A stretch of 64,000 nucleotides of DNA from Apium graveolens (lineage: Eukaryota > Streptophyta > Magnoliopsida > Apiales > Apiaceae): positions 234,698,201-234,762,200 of the forward strand of contig NC_133649.1 in the NCBI RefSeq assembly GCF_009905375.1. The letters run 5' to 3'. Below the pieces are notes generated by a model that saw nothing but the letters and a program-made list of their open reading frames with translations, was not told where the DNA came from and did no database searches. The translations under genes were made by a program, and so were the position numbers. Below, in pieces: positions 35,722-49,063 of this stretch. Numbering within the stretch: position 1 is the first letter of the stretch; each line of letters opens with the position of its first letter.

Positions 35722-38700
35722 TGTAATAACCCCAATTTTTGGAAATTTTTGAAACCCTTATGAATAGTGTTTTTGCTGAATGAGAAAACTTTTCATGCCA
35801 CACTATGTAGGGGTTCTGTTATGGATATTCTAAGATCGTATTAGTATTTCATAAAGTAAATAAGTGTATGTAAAGATCGTCAGAATCCAATTCCGAACAC
35901 TTTGATTTTTCTCGAAAATCCACCAGATACCGAAAGAATTGAGTATAAGGTAACATGATTAAAGGGATTTAAATTCAAGGATTATAAGAGAGGATTATAA
36001 GATCCCGGGTATGATCCCTCAAACGATCAACGAGAAAGAGAGTTAAGCGAACCGTAAAACAAATAAACGTCCAAGGGGCAAGCACATGCAAGTAACATGA
36101 GAAGGAAGCTTCTAATATAAGCTAAAACATGTGGTTAGAAGCAAGGTGACATCATCACACCACAAGAATGAGACATGTGGCAAAGTAGTGATGCAAGCAA
36201 TGACATAAAGCAAGTGAAAACAAGATATTTAGCCAATAATTAACCACAACCATGCATTCTTTGCACAAATATCAAGGCAAGACAAGCAAGCAAAAGCTCT
36301 CCCCCATTTCTTTCTTCTTCCATTCGGCCTTTTCAAGAAATGAAGAAATAGATTTTCAAAACTCAAGTTCTAGGCCATGGAAAATTACAAGGTTTGTTTC
36401 CTTGGATCCTATATTTCATAACTTAGTTATACCATGAGTTTAAGATCAAGATTCCATGGTTTGCATAGATAATCCACTCATCAAAGATGATGATGAATAG
36501 TAGTGAACAGTAACTTACTTTGATTTTCTTGATTTTCATGAAAGCTTAAGGTTGATTAAGCATAGATCAAGGTTCCTAGAGGCTTGTTAGTGACTACCCA
36601 CTCTCCAAGGAAGGTATAAACTCTTGAACCCTTAGTTTTAAGTTTGGTTTGTTTGGATGATAATAGTGCTTAGATAAATGGGTTTAGTTTGATGTTGATG
36701 GATGTTGGATTGTTGTTGAATTGGTGATGATTTGGTGTAGTTTAAACTTTGGAAATCGTTAGGTTATAGCTATCGTAATGCCCGATTTTTTATAAACTGT
36801 TTTGTGATTAACTGTTGGACCCGAACACCCACTTCTACAAACTAACCACTTCCATGCTTAGATAGGTTATGTTTCAAGCTTCGTTTTGATATGTGGTTTG
36901 CTTGAATCCGATGTACGGTTTAGGAGAAACGACCGTTTTAAGTAACGGTGTTTCGCGAACGAACCTTTACCCCTCGCCTTACTTTGAAACCTTGGTTAAG
37001 GCCCTTAAATGACTAATTGGAGCATGAAACATTTATGTAGAGTGTGTTAGGCAGTTGATAAGACACTCGCAAAAGAATCGCCTTAAAACTCGTAATGGGT
37101 AAATTATTAAAAATGGTGGAGCCGAGGGTACTCGAGCGACTTAAGTAAATCGTTAAGCGCAAAACGAGCGTTAGAGTCTGAGTTGGTTAGAGTATAGATT
37201 TACAAGTGACTTTGGTTTAATTCCAACTTACTTGTTGCTTATAGGTTACCAGACTCGTCCCGAGCCATTCGTAACCCCCAGTCGCTCAGGCAAGTTTTCT
37301 ACCCGATATACTGTTGTTGTGATGTAAATATATGTATATGCATTATCTTGTGATAGTGCATGATTGTTATTAGCAAATTTTGCGATATATTGGAGCATGC
37401 TGATATGGTATATATGCATGTCTGTTTCATAATCTGGTTATCTATCTGTTGATTTCAATGCTTATAGTTGCATAATACCTATGCTAGAAATAAGCAAGTA
37501 GTTGCGTATACCCTTAGTATAGGGGATAAAAGGTGAACATATTTCTAAACCGGGAGTCGATGTTCCCGAGTATATTATATATATATATTTATATATTTAT
37601 ATATATATATGGATATAGTTTTTAAAACTATGGATCGAATAAGGTTTATTCGATACCTTTATTTTATTATTTGAATATTATTTGAATATTCATTCGAGGG
37701 CTTATGACTCAGTTTATTTTATTATTTGAATATTATTTGAATATTCATTTGAGGGCTTATGACTCAGTTTATATTATTATTGAATATTACTTGGATATTC
37801 ATTTGAGGATGTATGACTCCTTTATTTTATGAATATTATTTATAGTATTCATTCGAGGTATTATGACTCCGCTTATTACTTAATAATATTCTTTATTGTA
37901 TTAAAGAATAAGGTGTCGATAATCAAACTTATTTTTGATTATTCAAATAAAGATATTACTTTCGTATAAGTATATCTTTGATTATTTGCTATTCATTCAA
38001 GTATAAGTTTTCCAACTTCTACCTCAATTATTCTTATGGGAATATTATTTAAATAATAATATTCAGATATTTCTTTCATATCGGGACTGATTTATTTTAA
38101 TAAATCAGTATTACTCCAAACATTCTTAAAAATGTTTTCGAGTCTTCAAAATGATTTTTAAAAGTTAGAGCGGATCCCAAAACTTATTTTTATATTTAAG
38201 ATCTTCCTTTCAAAGGGGATTTAAATATTCGCTCAAAACCTGGGGAATCCGGCTCAGTGGTGTATTTTATATTCGCAACGAGGTTGCTGTTTTGGTAAAT
38301 GAATTGATTACTTACCCAACGTTCGGGAAGTAAGTCCATCTATTGAGTCGGCATAAGCAACATGGGCTCAGTGGGCGTCCATGATAGTATAAGTGGCTCA
38401 GTGGGAGTCCATCAAATGCATAAGTGGCTGAGTGGCAGTCCAGCATAAGGTCCTATTGCGACCAGGGTGATGACCAGTGGGGAATTCGTCCATCTACTAG
38501 TAGAAAAGGTTACTTATTGGTATCTTTGCCTGATCAGCAAGATATCAGGTTTATGCCAAAATTCTTTCCTTTCCAAATTTATTGGATATTGCAATTCTGT
38601 TCATACTTTACATGACAGAGGTTTTCAGGAAACGTATGTATATATATAGGTGTATATATATATATCGGGACTTAATGAAGTATATCATAACTTCATTTTC

Positions 38701-39624
38701 TTCAAAATATTTCAAAGATTGAATCTATTCAAGTCTTATCTTGTAGTCTCATCAGTGTGATGAACTTTTGAAGTTAATTATAACTTGAACGGTGGTAGTT
38801 CAAGTAGTATTTGGAAAAAGATATAAGTATATTGGAGTATCTTATAACTTCATCTTTTAAACTTATATCTAGTAAATGATTATCTTATGTATGACAAAGA
38901 TTTTCAGAAAAACGTTGAGACAAGGTTAGATATATTAGATCACCTTACAACGATATTTTTATACAGTTATAAACTGGAACTTTGTGTATATTATGCATGG
39001 AAGAGGACTTCCAATATTTTGAAAAGTATATATGTATATAAATATATATATTGAATATTTTGCGACTTCATCGCATTAAGATATCAACTTGGTTCATTTC
39101 TTTTGACCAAGACTTTCATGAGTATTATGAGTAGGCTCATATATTGTTAATCAATATACATATTATTTTGGTGGGCTTGCTGCTCACCCTTGCTTTCTTC
39201 TTTCATCACACAACATCAGATAGATAAGATGAACAGGACCAAGCTCCCAATTCGCAAGCGGATATGAAACGTTCCGCAGCTTTCTGGAAGCGTTGAGGCC
39301 GCTGTAGCTGAGGTAGAAATTACCAATAGGCTAAGTTTTCAACTAATAATGTACCAGACTTATGTATCTTTATCAATTGTAATAATGGCAAAGAAATGTA
39401 AATCTATTCAGAAACCTTTTTAAGGTGTATTGACATATAATTGTGGAATAAACGACTTGTGATTATTTTTGGATATTCATCTCTGAGACTATAACTTGTG
39501 GTGTGTGTGTTTATTGTGGGGTCACAGTACAGAGTAGTTGATTGTGTATTAAGATTGGGTGTTATTAAGGGAAATAGAACTCGTGACAACCCGGATCCCC
39601 GACCCCGGATTTGGGGGTGTTACA
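35722..39624 (+). repeat. 5' LTR of the nested element (3903 bp)
   Basis: Starts TGTAATAACCCC and ends GGGGGTGTTACA. It includes a TA-rich microsatellite (37574-37612), four imperfect units near 60 bp around 'gaatattcattcgaggg..tatgactc' (37660-37875), and three or four units with CTCAGTGGGxGTCCA (38250-38450). Confidence 0.93.
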
Positions 39625-39628
39625 GAAG

Positions 39629-39640
39629 TGGTATCAGAGC
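39629..39640 (+). promoter_or_regulatory. Primer binding site of the nested element
   Basis: TGGTATCAGAGC four bases after the LTR end; initiator-Met-type. Confidence 0.85.
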
Positions 39641-39760
39641 TAAGCGTTATAAACCTCAGAGATGATATGACGTTAAGATAATAAGTTCATTAAGATAATA
39701 AGAACTCTTGCCAAGTTCATAGTCGGGCTACCTAACGTAGCACCGACAGTTAAAACCCTT

Positions 39761-40018
39761 ATGGGAACCCTTATAAATGTAGCGATAGAAGCGTAGTTCG
39801 TTATCGTATATGGTAGCGGGACTCCGAACCCTGAGGTTGAGGAGCAACAGCGCGATGATGTTTTATTACTAATTGGAGATCGGATTGTGGATCCGATAGA
39901 GTGTCCTAATGCAGGACCGGATGATGTTGATATTGAGGATGTAGCGGTTGAGGATGTTGTCCTAAAAGGGATAGTTGTTGAGGAGGATCCCGTGGAGGAT
40001 CCTGACAAGATTGGATAA
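39761..40018 (+). pseudogene. Acidic pre-gag ORF remnant of the nested element
   Basis: A frame of 86 codons (MGTLINVAIEA, then a stop, then an acidic stretch rich in D, E and V). One in-frame TAG. It sits where the pre-gag ORF lies in element A but is not obviously similar. Weak call; it could be chance. Confidence 0.35.
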
Positions 40019-40094
40019 AGGACCACTAATGAATTGATGACCATGGTTAGGTCGACTACCAGAGGTAGGATTAGCCGGTCACTACCGAAGGTTC

Positions 40095-40920
40095 GTTCAA
40101 GTTTGTAAAGATAGTAGCCCCTTTAACGCGGCTTACTCGTAAGACTGAGAAGTTCGAATGGACAGAGAAATGCGAGAACATCTTTCAAGAACTGAAGCAG
40201 AGGTTGGTGATGGCCCCTATGCTGGCGTTGCCGGATGGAAAAGGAGATTTTGTGAAGTGTAGTGACGCTTCGCACAAGGGCTTAGGGTGCGTGCTTATGC
40301 AGCACGGTAAGGTAATCGCGTACATGTCAAGACAATTAAGGTAATATGAAATTCGATATCCCCGCCCATGAGCTTAGGCTCGTGGCAATAGTTTTACCCT
40401 AAAGATTGGAGGCACTACTTGTATGGAGAGAAGTGCGAGAATTACCTAAGCCATAAGTGCTCTAGTACATTTTCACGTAGAAAGAGCTCAACATATGCCA
40501 GAGGAGGCAGTTAGAGCTAATCAAGAATAATGATTGGGAGATTCATTAACATTCGGGGAAAGCCAATGTGGTGGCTGATGCCCTTAGTAAAAAGGAGAGA
40601 CTCAAGAGGTTAATGTCTTTGGGAAAGTTGATAAGAGATTTTGAAAAAAATGGAAATAGATATGAAGGTAACCGGAGCCGGTACCGAAAAGCTGTTTGAG
40701 ATTGCAATACAGTCCGAATTATCGGAAAAGAACATATTGGGACAGAAAAAGTGATGAATGAAGGCAGAAAGCCAACAAATAGATATGAGATTAATACCGA
40801 GAAAGATGATAAGGGAATAATGAGGTATTCCTATAGAATTTGGATTCCAAATGTTCAAGAGCTTAAAGATGAGATCTTAGATGAAAGTCATAGTTCAAGG
40901 AATAAGATTAAGGGCAAACC
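40095..40920 (+). pseudogene. RT end, RNase H and integrase start fragment, displaced upstream of gag
   Basis: Legible: LTRLTRKTEKFEW, FQELKQRLVMAPMLALP, CSDASHKGLGCVLMQHGKVIAYMS (RNase H), then across breaks KDDKGIMRYSYRIWIPN and VQELKDEILDESHSS (region just before the integrase zinc finger). Stops and shifts throughout. It precedes the gag fragment, which reverses the normal gypsy order. Confidence 0.6.
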
Positions 40921-41159
40921 CTGAATGTGATAGTCAGGGAGGATGCCATCAAGATAGAAGGAACCCATAACATAATGAAGTGGAAAATGAGGATTTTAAC
41001 GTATAAGATAACCCCAAGTATGGGAGAAGGATGAAACATTTCATACTAAGGAAACGGAAAGTCGAGTAAGGAAAGGAGACCCGAGATGGTACTCCTATAC
41101 GACAATTCATGGACCTGTCTAAAAAGAACTTAGACTATTATCCCCAACCACCACCTTGA

Positions 41160-41600
41160 GGAAACAATGCGGTAGGAAATTCTTTCATGACCTTTAAGTC
41201 GCTAAGCTCTCAGAGTTCCAAGGAACAGGTTGACCCAGTCGAGGCAAGAGCCTGGCTAAAGGAAATAGAGGAATCATTTGAGATTCTAAATGATTGACGA
41301 ACCACAAAAGACTGTTTTTGTCACTTACCCTCCTAAGAGAGAGACCACCCAGTTGGTGAAAGGCCAAGGAAGGCACGGAGCAAGAGATTATAATAAACTG
41401 ATTAAAGTTCAGCCAATTGTTTTCGGGAAAGTAATTCCCAAGGTTATGGAGAGAGTGTAAAAGCTTTAGAGCCAGAGCAAAGGCGGACGAGTATGATGAA
41501 TTATGAATCTAAGTTGTAAAAAGTTGTCAAGATTCGTTCTAAGGACACGAATCCAGAATGACGGGATGTTTGAAATCAATGCTTATGTTGTGTTGGTTCA
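41160..41600 (+). pseudogene. Gag fragment of the nested element
   Basis: SSKEQVDPVEARAWLKEIEESFEIL corresponds to the conserved chromovirus capsid start (compare DPIEARVWLKE in element A), followed by broken sequence with further gag-like words. No open frame. Confidence 0.55.
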
Positions 41601-44479
41601 TGAAATAATGATAAGAGAAAGGAAAATAAAAAGAAACTGAAGTGGAAAGGAATATAAAGGCAATAGAGTTTGAGGAATGATAAGGAAGTTGGGTATGAGG
41701 AAACCCTCAAGAATCATAGTAATAGAAATAGAAAAGTATGTAATCGTCAGGATGAGGGTGATTCACCATGAGTTAAAATTGATGGTTGAAGGCATAAGAG
41801 ATACATATATTTTATCCCCTGTAAGTTGGGAGGATTCGAGGAAACCTTGAGATAATTCGAAGGATAAATAATGAGACGCGGATAGACTAAGGAGACAAGG
41901 AAGTAAGAAATTAGGAAAATTGGATGAAGGAAGTGACCTTCAAGAATGTGAAGTGTAAGATCGGTGGCTTGATACCCAGAAAGGGAGACGCCAGGTATGA
42001 GAGATATCCCAACATTGAGATGACTATTGGGATAAACAACAAAAGTAAATAAGGAATTATTAAGAAGAAGTTCACGTTGAACACGACCAATATCTTCCAG
42101 AACATCCTTGTAATCATTACCAAATTAGGCAAGAAAAGCGGATAACCGTTGTTATCTTTTGGGAGGCCATATTGATTGACCTCATTTTGAATACAAATGT
42201 TATTCTGAAATTAGGCATATACTATCGAGGTGGGAATGATTGAATAAGACACCCTTATCAGGGATATATGACTTGAATTATCCATGGAAGGATGCAGGTA
42301 CCTTTTAAAGGTGGAATTAAGGATAGAACATCGGTAACTTAAAATGAATCATAGGGGAATGCATAAAGGTTGGCATTTCACCCTTAATAGGGATAGTATG
42401 AGTTTTGACAGTATGAATTGGAAAGGATTAAGGTAATAACAACCTTTAAGGATCAATGGAGAAATTTTTTCAGAAGTATATAGACTATGATTCTGGTATT
42501 AGTAAATGGTATTTTGATATGCCCTGTATCTAGGGAATACAGGAGGAACGATTGAAGGATAACCTTAGAGGTTTTACAAGGAGAAAGGTAATATTCAAAA
42601 TTCTCAAGAATAAAAATGTTGATAAAGGAAATATGACGTAATTATAATGATGCCAAGTGGGGCACGTGTTAAACCACGAGAAAGTATGGATCGAACCAGT
42701 AATGGTCGAAATTGTTCAGGGCAATTAGGACTTAAGATAAAAGATGTTCTAAGTATGATTGAGAGTCAGTCGTGACAGTGACTAACCTCTAAAGACTGAG
42801 GCAATAACTTATGGAAAAATGGTGATGTTTTTTTTACTCATCAGATTTTAAGGAAAACATCTTCACATAAGCTGTGATTGAAATGAGGTAGAAAATTTAT
42901 TTGGAGGTGGTTAAAATGACATTGACTGTAAGGAAATTTTACTATCAGGAAAGGCCAAAGAGATGGCCGACACTTTAAATGTAAGAGGACAATTACAGGC
43001 GCTCGTGCCAGAGGAATATAGTAATAATGGTTGAAGCCGTAAAGGTTGTTTTATGGTTGGAGAGATTGACAATCCTTCTGATGACTGTGCAAATACCCAA
43101 CCCTAATAGTAATTGGTAAAGGTTTAACTTGTGTAATCGCCATGAGCGGGCTATCTATCTCAGAAGGTACTATCTTGAGATAAGCCAGGATCATGTTTCA
43201 AAAAGGACTAGACGAACCCTTGAGTTAAGTCTTCTATTTAAGGCATACGATTAAGAATGGTATTAACCTGCTATCATTGCTTTGATTGAAACTCTTCTGC
43301 AATTTTATCTACTTCATATCATGAAAGTACGTCAAGTTCAGGAGTGTTCTTAATGAATCATGAATGGTGATCATGTTACCTCCTTAGAAGAATTCGATAC
43401 GATATGTATGGACTCCGTATGGTTAGCTATTAAGACTTCATGGAAAACGAATGACGACAGTAGGTCAGTGGTGGACCATAATAATGCAGCAATGATTCTG
43501 CGAGTAATGAGCTGATTACAACCATGAGAGTTGTATTCGAATGGGTGTTGAGATTGAGTACCACTAATCGGGTCGTGGTAGTGTATAAGTTATCATTGAT
43601 AGACTAATTAAGTAGAGTATCTACCTATTGAATATTTATTCTTTCTTATCAATAGAGAGTCGTATTATTATACGAGGAAGGTTGCGGTACAAGCATAGAA
43701 TTCTAGTAACGATGATGTCTAGAATGAGATCCCAGATTCGATTTTCGATATCGAGGGAGTTTCGAAGGTGATTGTGTATAAGCTCAAGGAAGAGCCTGGG
43801 TCCATAGAATGATGGACGGAATAGCAAAAATATTTAGGCATGTGAAATACGATGCTATAATACTTGATGTTGATATAAATACATATATGTTTTGTTCTCC
43901 TATGACAAACCTCTATAGTTCAGAGGTAGATTCCAAGCCAGATATTTTATGGCACTAATTTTTTTTTTTCGTATATACAATTCTCTTCAGTTCGTTCTTT
44001 TCTCTCCTTTTCATTTCATGTAAGCTGAGAAGAACAACCCTTCCAGAAGGGGAGGTATTGCCGAATGACTATCTATCTGTGTGATAGAAGCCAAGTAGGA
44101 TACCAGCTATTGTTTAATTGCTTGTCAAGTACTAAAGGCTGGCCACCTGCTGTACTAACTATGCAATATAACAAGTGTTCATGATCATAGTGATCTCTCA
44201 ATAAATTCCTTTACTTCTATCTGATTGATCAAACTTTGGGAAATAGAAACAGCTGAGAAAGGATAATAAAATTGTGATAGTATTCGGGATGGGAACACAT
44301 TCGTGATACTAAGGTTGACGTGGTTATTAAAAGGTTATAGAATGCTAGCGAGCAAAAGTATAACCAGTATAATATTAGGAACGGAAGGTGATAGCGATTA
44401 CGAACTGGAAAAGAATGGGTATTGAGAAGCAAAAGTTCTAATGCTAAAAGCTATAATGAGAGTCTGTGCAATAGACTTG
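41601..44479 (+). other. Scrambled protease and RT remnants of the nested element
   Basis: Weak RT-like words occur at about 42230-42560 (positions matching PLPRIDDLFDQL, the YHQLKIKPEDI region and the region before the catalytic aspartates). Elsewhere I cannot assign domains. The longest ORFs are short, in either strand, and unsupported. Confidence 0.4.
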
Positions 44480-45195
44480 AAAGAATTTGGAATGATCACT
44501 AAACACGGATTGAGTTTTCTTACGACAATAGATCATATGTCAGTATTGAGATATCGCCTTATGAGATCCTTGAGGGAAGACAATGTCGATCTCCCTTATG
44601 TTAGGATGAAGTTGTAGAGCGCAACATGCTCGGACCCGCAGTAGTCCAAAGGACCAGGGATATAATAGATCTAATCAGAGGACGGCTGGTAGTAACCCAA
44701 GATGGACATAAGAGGTATGATGATTTGACTCAAAAAGGGCAAAGAGTATAAAATAGGGGGCCTAGTAATGTTATAGGTATCCCCTTGGAAACCCTTGGAA
44801 AGGATTGATGAGGTTCGGAAAGAAAGGAAAGCTAAGTCTACAATTTGTTGGACCCTTGGATATATTAAGACGTTTGGGAAGTTAGCATATGAGCTAGCCC
44901 TACCCCCGAACCTGTAGCAAGTTCATAACGTGTTCCACGTATCAATGTTAAGGAAGTGTAATTCGGATGCCAGACAAATAGGGGCATATGAGCGCATAGA
45001 CATGCAACCAGACGTAACCTATATGGAGCAACCAGGAAGGGTATAGAGTAAAAAGGAACGAGTGCTTAGGAGAAGGGTTATCAAACTAGTAAGAGTTTGA
45101 TGGTAGAACCACAATGTGGGAAAATTTACTCGAGAGTTAAAAAGTGCAATGCTAAGAGAGTATCCCTATTCATTTTCTATCTGATTCCGGGACGA
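44480..45195 (+). pseudogene. Integrase end and chromodomain region of the nested element
   Basis: Legible: SYDNRSYVSIEISPYEILEGRQCRSPLC (integrase core end), LGPAVVQRTRDIIDLIRGRL, then broken sequence matching the LSPRYIGPFEIL and HNVFHVSMLKK regions, and a tail before the purine tract. It has Tekay-type organisation but at least eight stops. Confidence 0.65.
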
Positions 45196-45200
45196 AATCC

Positions 45201-45217
45201 TTTTAAGGAGGGGAGAC
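45201..45217 (+). promoter_or_regulatory. Polypurine tract of the nested element
   Basis: TTTTAAGGAGGGGAGAC directly precedes the TG start of the 3' LTR. Confidence 0.75.
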
Positions 45218-48200
45218 TGTAATAACCCCAATTTTTGGAAATTTTTGAAACCCTTATGAATAGTGTTTTTGCTGAATGAGAAAACTTTTCATGCCACACT
45301 ATGTAGGGGTTCTGTTATGGATATTCTAAGATCGTATTAGTATTTCATAAAGTAAATAAGTGTATGTAAAGATCGTCAGAATCCAATTCCGAACACTTTG
45401 ATTTTTCTCGAAAATCCACCAGATACCGAAAGAATTGAGTATAAGGTAACATGATTAAAGGGATTTAAATTCAAGGATTATAAGAGAGGATTATAAGATC
45501 CCGGGTATGATCCCTCAAACGATCAACGAGAAAGAGAGTTAAGCGAACCGTAAAACAAATAAACGTCCAAGGGGCAAGCACATGCAAGTAACATGAGAAG
45601 GAAGCTTCTAATATAAGCTAAAACATGTGGTTAGAAGCAAGGTGACATCATCACACCACAAGAATGAGACATGTGGCAAAGTAGTGATGCAAGCAATGAC
45701 ATAAGCAAGTGAAAACAAGATATTTAGCCAATAATTAACCACAACCATGCATTCTTTGCACAAATATCAAGGCAAGACAAGCAAGCAAAAGCTCTCCCCC
45801 ATTTCTTTCTTCTTCCATTCGGCCTTTTCAAGAAATGAAGAAATAGATTTTCAAAACTCAAGTTCTAGGCCATGGAAAATTACAAGGTTTGTTTCCTTGG
45901 ATCCTATATTTCATAACTTAGTTATACCATGAGTTTAAGATCAAGATTCCATGGTTTGCATAGCTAATCCACTCATCAAAGATGATGATGAATAGTAGTG
46001 AACAGTAACTTACTTTGATTTTCTTGATTTTCATGAAAGCTTAAGGTTGATTAAGCATAGATCAAGGTTCCTAGAGGCTTGTTAGTGACTACCCACTCTC
46101 CAAGGAAGGTATAAACTCTTGAACCCTTAGTTTTAAGTTTGGTTTGTTTGGATGATAATAGTGCTTAGATAAATGGGTTTAGTTTGATGTTGATGGATGT
46201 TGGATTGTTGTTGAATTGGTGATGATTTGGTGTAGTTTAAACTTTGGAAATCGTTAGGTTATAGCTGTCGTAATGCCCGATTTTTTATAAACTGTTTTGT
46301 GATTAACTGTTGGACCCGAACACCCACTTCTATAAACTAACCACTTCCATGCTTAGATAGGTTATGTTTCAAGCTTCGTTTTGATATGTGGTTTGCTTGA
46401 ATCCGATGTACGGTTTAGGAGAAACGACCGTTTTAAGTAACGGTGTTTCGCGAACGAACCTTTACCCCTCGCCTTACTTTGAAACCTTGGTTAAGGCCCT
46501 TAAATGACTAATTGGAGCATGAAACATTTATGTAGAGTGTGTTAGGCAGTTGATAAGACACTCGCAAAAGAATCGCCTTAAAACTCGTAATGGGTAAATT
46601 ATTAAAAATGGTGGAGCCGAGGGTACTCGAGCGACTTAAGTAAATCGTTAAGCGCAAAACGAGCGTTAGAGTCTGAGTTGGTTAGAGTATAGATTTACAA
46701 GTGACTTTGGTTTAATTCCAACTTACTTGTTGCTTATAGGTTACCAGACTCGTCCCGAGCCATTCGTAACCCCCAGTCGCTCAGGCAAGTTTTCTACCCG
46801 ATATACTGTTGTTGTGATGTAAATATATGTATATGCATTATCTTGTGATAGTGCATGATTGTTATTAGCAAATTTTGCGATATATTGGAGCATGCTGATA
46901 TGGTATATATGCATGTCTGTTTCATAATCTGGTTATCTATCTGTTAATTTCAATGCTTATAGTTGCATAATACCTATGCTAGAAATAAGCAAGTAGTTGC
47001 GTATACCCTTAGTATAGGGGATAAAAGGTGAACATATTTCTAAACCGGGAGTCGATGTTCCCGAGTATATTATATATATATATTTATATATTTATATATA
47101 TATATGGATATAGTTTTTAAAACTATGGATCGAATAAGGTTTATTCGATACCTTTATTTTATTATTTGAATATTATTTGAATATTCATTCGAGGGCTTAT
47201 GACTCAGTTTATTTTATTATTTGAATATTATTTGAATATTCATTTGAGGGCTTATGACTCAGTTTATATTATTATTGAATATTACTTGGATATTCATTTG
47301 AGGATGTATGACTCCTTTATTTTATGAATATTATTTATAGTATTCATTCGAGGTATTATGACTCCGCTTATTACTTAATAATATTCTTTATTGTATTAAA
47401 GAATAAGGTGTCGATAATCAAACTTATTTTTGATTATTCAAATAAAGATATTACTTTCGTATAAGTATATCTTTGATTATTTGCTATTCATTCAAGTATA
47501 AGTTTTCCAACTTCTACCTCAATTATTCTTATGGGAATATTATTTAAATAATAATATTCAGATATTTCTTTCATATCGGGACTGATTTATTTTAATAAAT
47601 CAGTATTACTCCAAACATTCTTAAAAATGTTTTCGAGTCTTCAAAATGATTTTTAAAAGTTAGAGCGGATCCCAAAACTTATTTTTATATTTAAGATCTT
47701 CCTTTCAAAGGGGATTTAAATATTCGCTCAAAACCTGGGGAATCCGGCTCAGTGGTGTATTTTATATTCGCAACGAGGTTGCTGTTTTGGTAAATGAATT
47801 GATTACTTACCCAACGTTCGGGAAGTAAGTCCATCTATTGAGTCGGCATAAGCAACATGGGCTCAGTGGGCGTCCATGATAGTATAAGTGGCTCAGTGGG
47901 AGTCCATCAAATGCATAAGTGGCTGAGTGGCAGTCCAGCATAAGGTCCTATTGCGACCAGGGTGATGACCAGTGGGGAATTCGTCCATCTACTAGTAGAA
48001 AAGGTTACTTATTGGTATCTTTGCCTGATCAGCAAGATATCAGGTTTATGCCAAAATTCTTTCCTTTCCAAATTTATTGGATATTGCAATTCTGTTCATA
48101 CTTTACATGACAGAGGTTTTCAGGAAATGTATGTATATATATAGGTGTATATATATATCGGGACTTAATGAAGTATATCATAACTTCATTTTCTTCAAAA

Positions 48201-49063
48201 TATTTCAAAGATTGAATCTATTCAAGTCTTATCTTGTAGTCTCATCAGTGTGATGAACTTTTGAAGTTAATTATAACTTGAACGGTGGTAGTTCAAGTAG
48301 TATTTGGAAAAAGATATAAGTATATTGGAGTATCTTATAACTTCATCTTTTAAACTTATATCTAGTAAATGATTATCTTATGTATGACAAAGATTTTCAG
48401 AAAAACGTTGAGACAAGGTTAGATATATTAGATCACCTTACAACGATATTTTTATACAGTTATAAACTGGAACTTTGTGTATATTATGCATGGAAGAGGA
48501 CTTCCAATATTTTGAAAAGTATATATGTATATAAATATATATATTGAATATTTTGCGACTTCATCGCATTAAGATATCAACTTGGTTCATTTCTTTTGAC
48601 CAAGACTTTCATGAGTATTATGAGTAGGCTCATATATTGTTAATCAATATACATATTATTTTGGTGGGCTTGCTGCTCACCCTTGCTTTCTTCTTTCATC
48701 ACACAACATCAGATAGATAAGATGAACAGGACCAAGCTCCCAATTCGCAAGCGGATATGAAACGTTCCGCAGCTTTCTGGAAGCGTTGAGGCCGCTGTAG
48801 CTGAGGTAGAAATTACCAATAGGCTAAGTTTTCAACTAATAATGTACCAGACTTATGTATCTTTATCAATTGTAATAATGGCAAAGAAATGTAAATCTAT
48901 TCAGAAACCTTTTTAAGGTGTATTGACATATAATTGTGGAATAAAACGACTTGTGATTATTTTTGGATATTCATCTCTGAGACTATAACTTGTGGTGTGT
49001 GTGTTTATTGTGGGGTCACAGTACAGAGTAGTTGATTGTGTATTAAGATTGGGTGTTATTAAG
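45218..49063 (+). repeat. 3' LTR of the nested element, 3' end missing
   Basis: Near-identical to 35722-39569. It ends abruptly after 'gggtgttattaag', so the last 55 bp of the LTR (including the CA end) are absent and integrase sequence of the host element follows directly. Confidence 0.92.

Larger units (their letters stand above)
35722..49063 (+). mobile_element. Nested Tekay-like element with 3.9-kb LTRs, non-coding interior
   Basis: LTRs 35722-39624 and 45218-49063, initiator-Met-type primer site at 39629, purine tract just before 45218, and a 5.6-kb internal region. LTR copies differ by about five substitutions and three small indels over 3.84 kb, so insertion is very recent. The internal region nevertheless has no open gene: fragments of RNase H, integrase, gag, RT and integrase end are legible only across many stops and frames. 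The 3' LTR lacks its last 55 or so bases. A target duplication cannot be confirmed because of that deletion. Confidence 0.9.

Noticed and set aside
36252..36437. Identical short ORFs at 36252-36437 and 45747-45932, and at 38424-38649 and 47919-48144
   Set aside because: They are duplicated only because they lie in the two near-identical LTRs of the nested element; no domain, no codon bias visible.
39629..39640. TGGTATCAGAGC and related words as possible tRNA genes
   Set aside because: Only 12 or so bases complementary to a tRNA end, at the exact position of retroelement primer sites; no tRNA body.
39673..40044. Minus-strand 123-residue serine/threonine-rich ORF
   Set aside because: It is the complement of the acidic pre-gag frame of the nested element; low complexity explains its openness.
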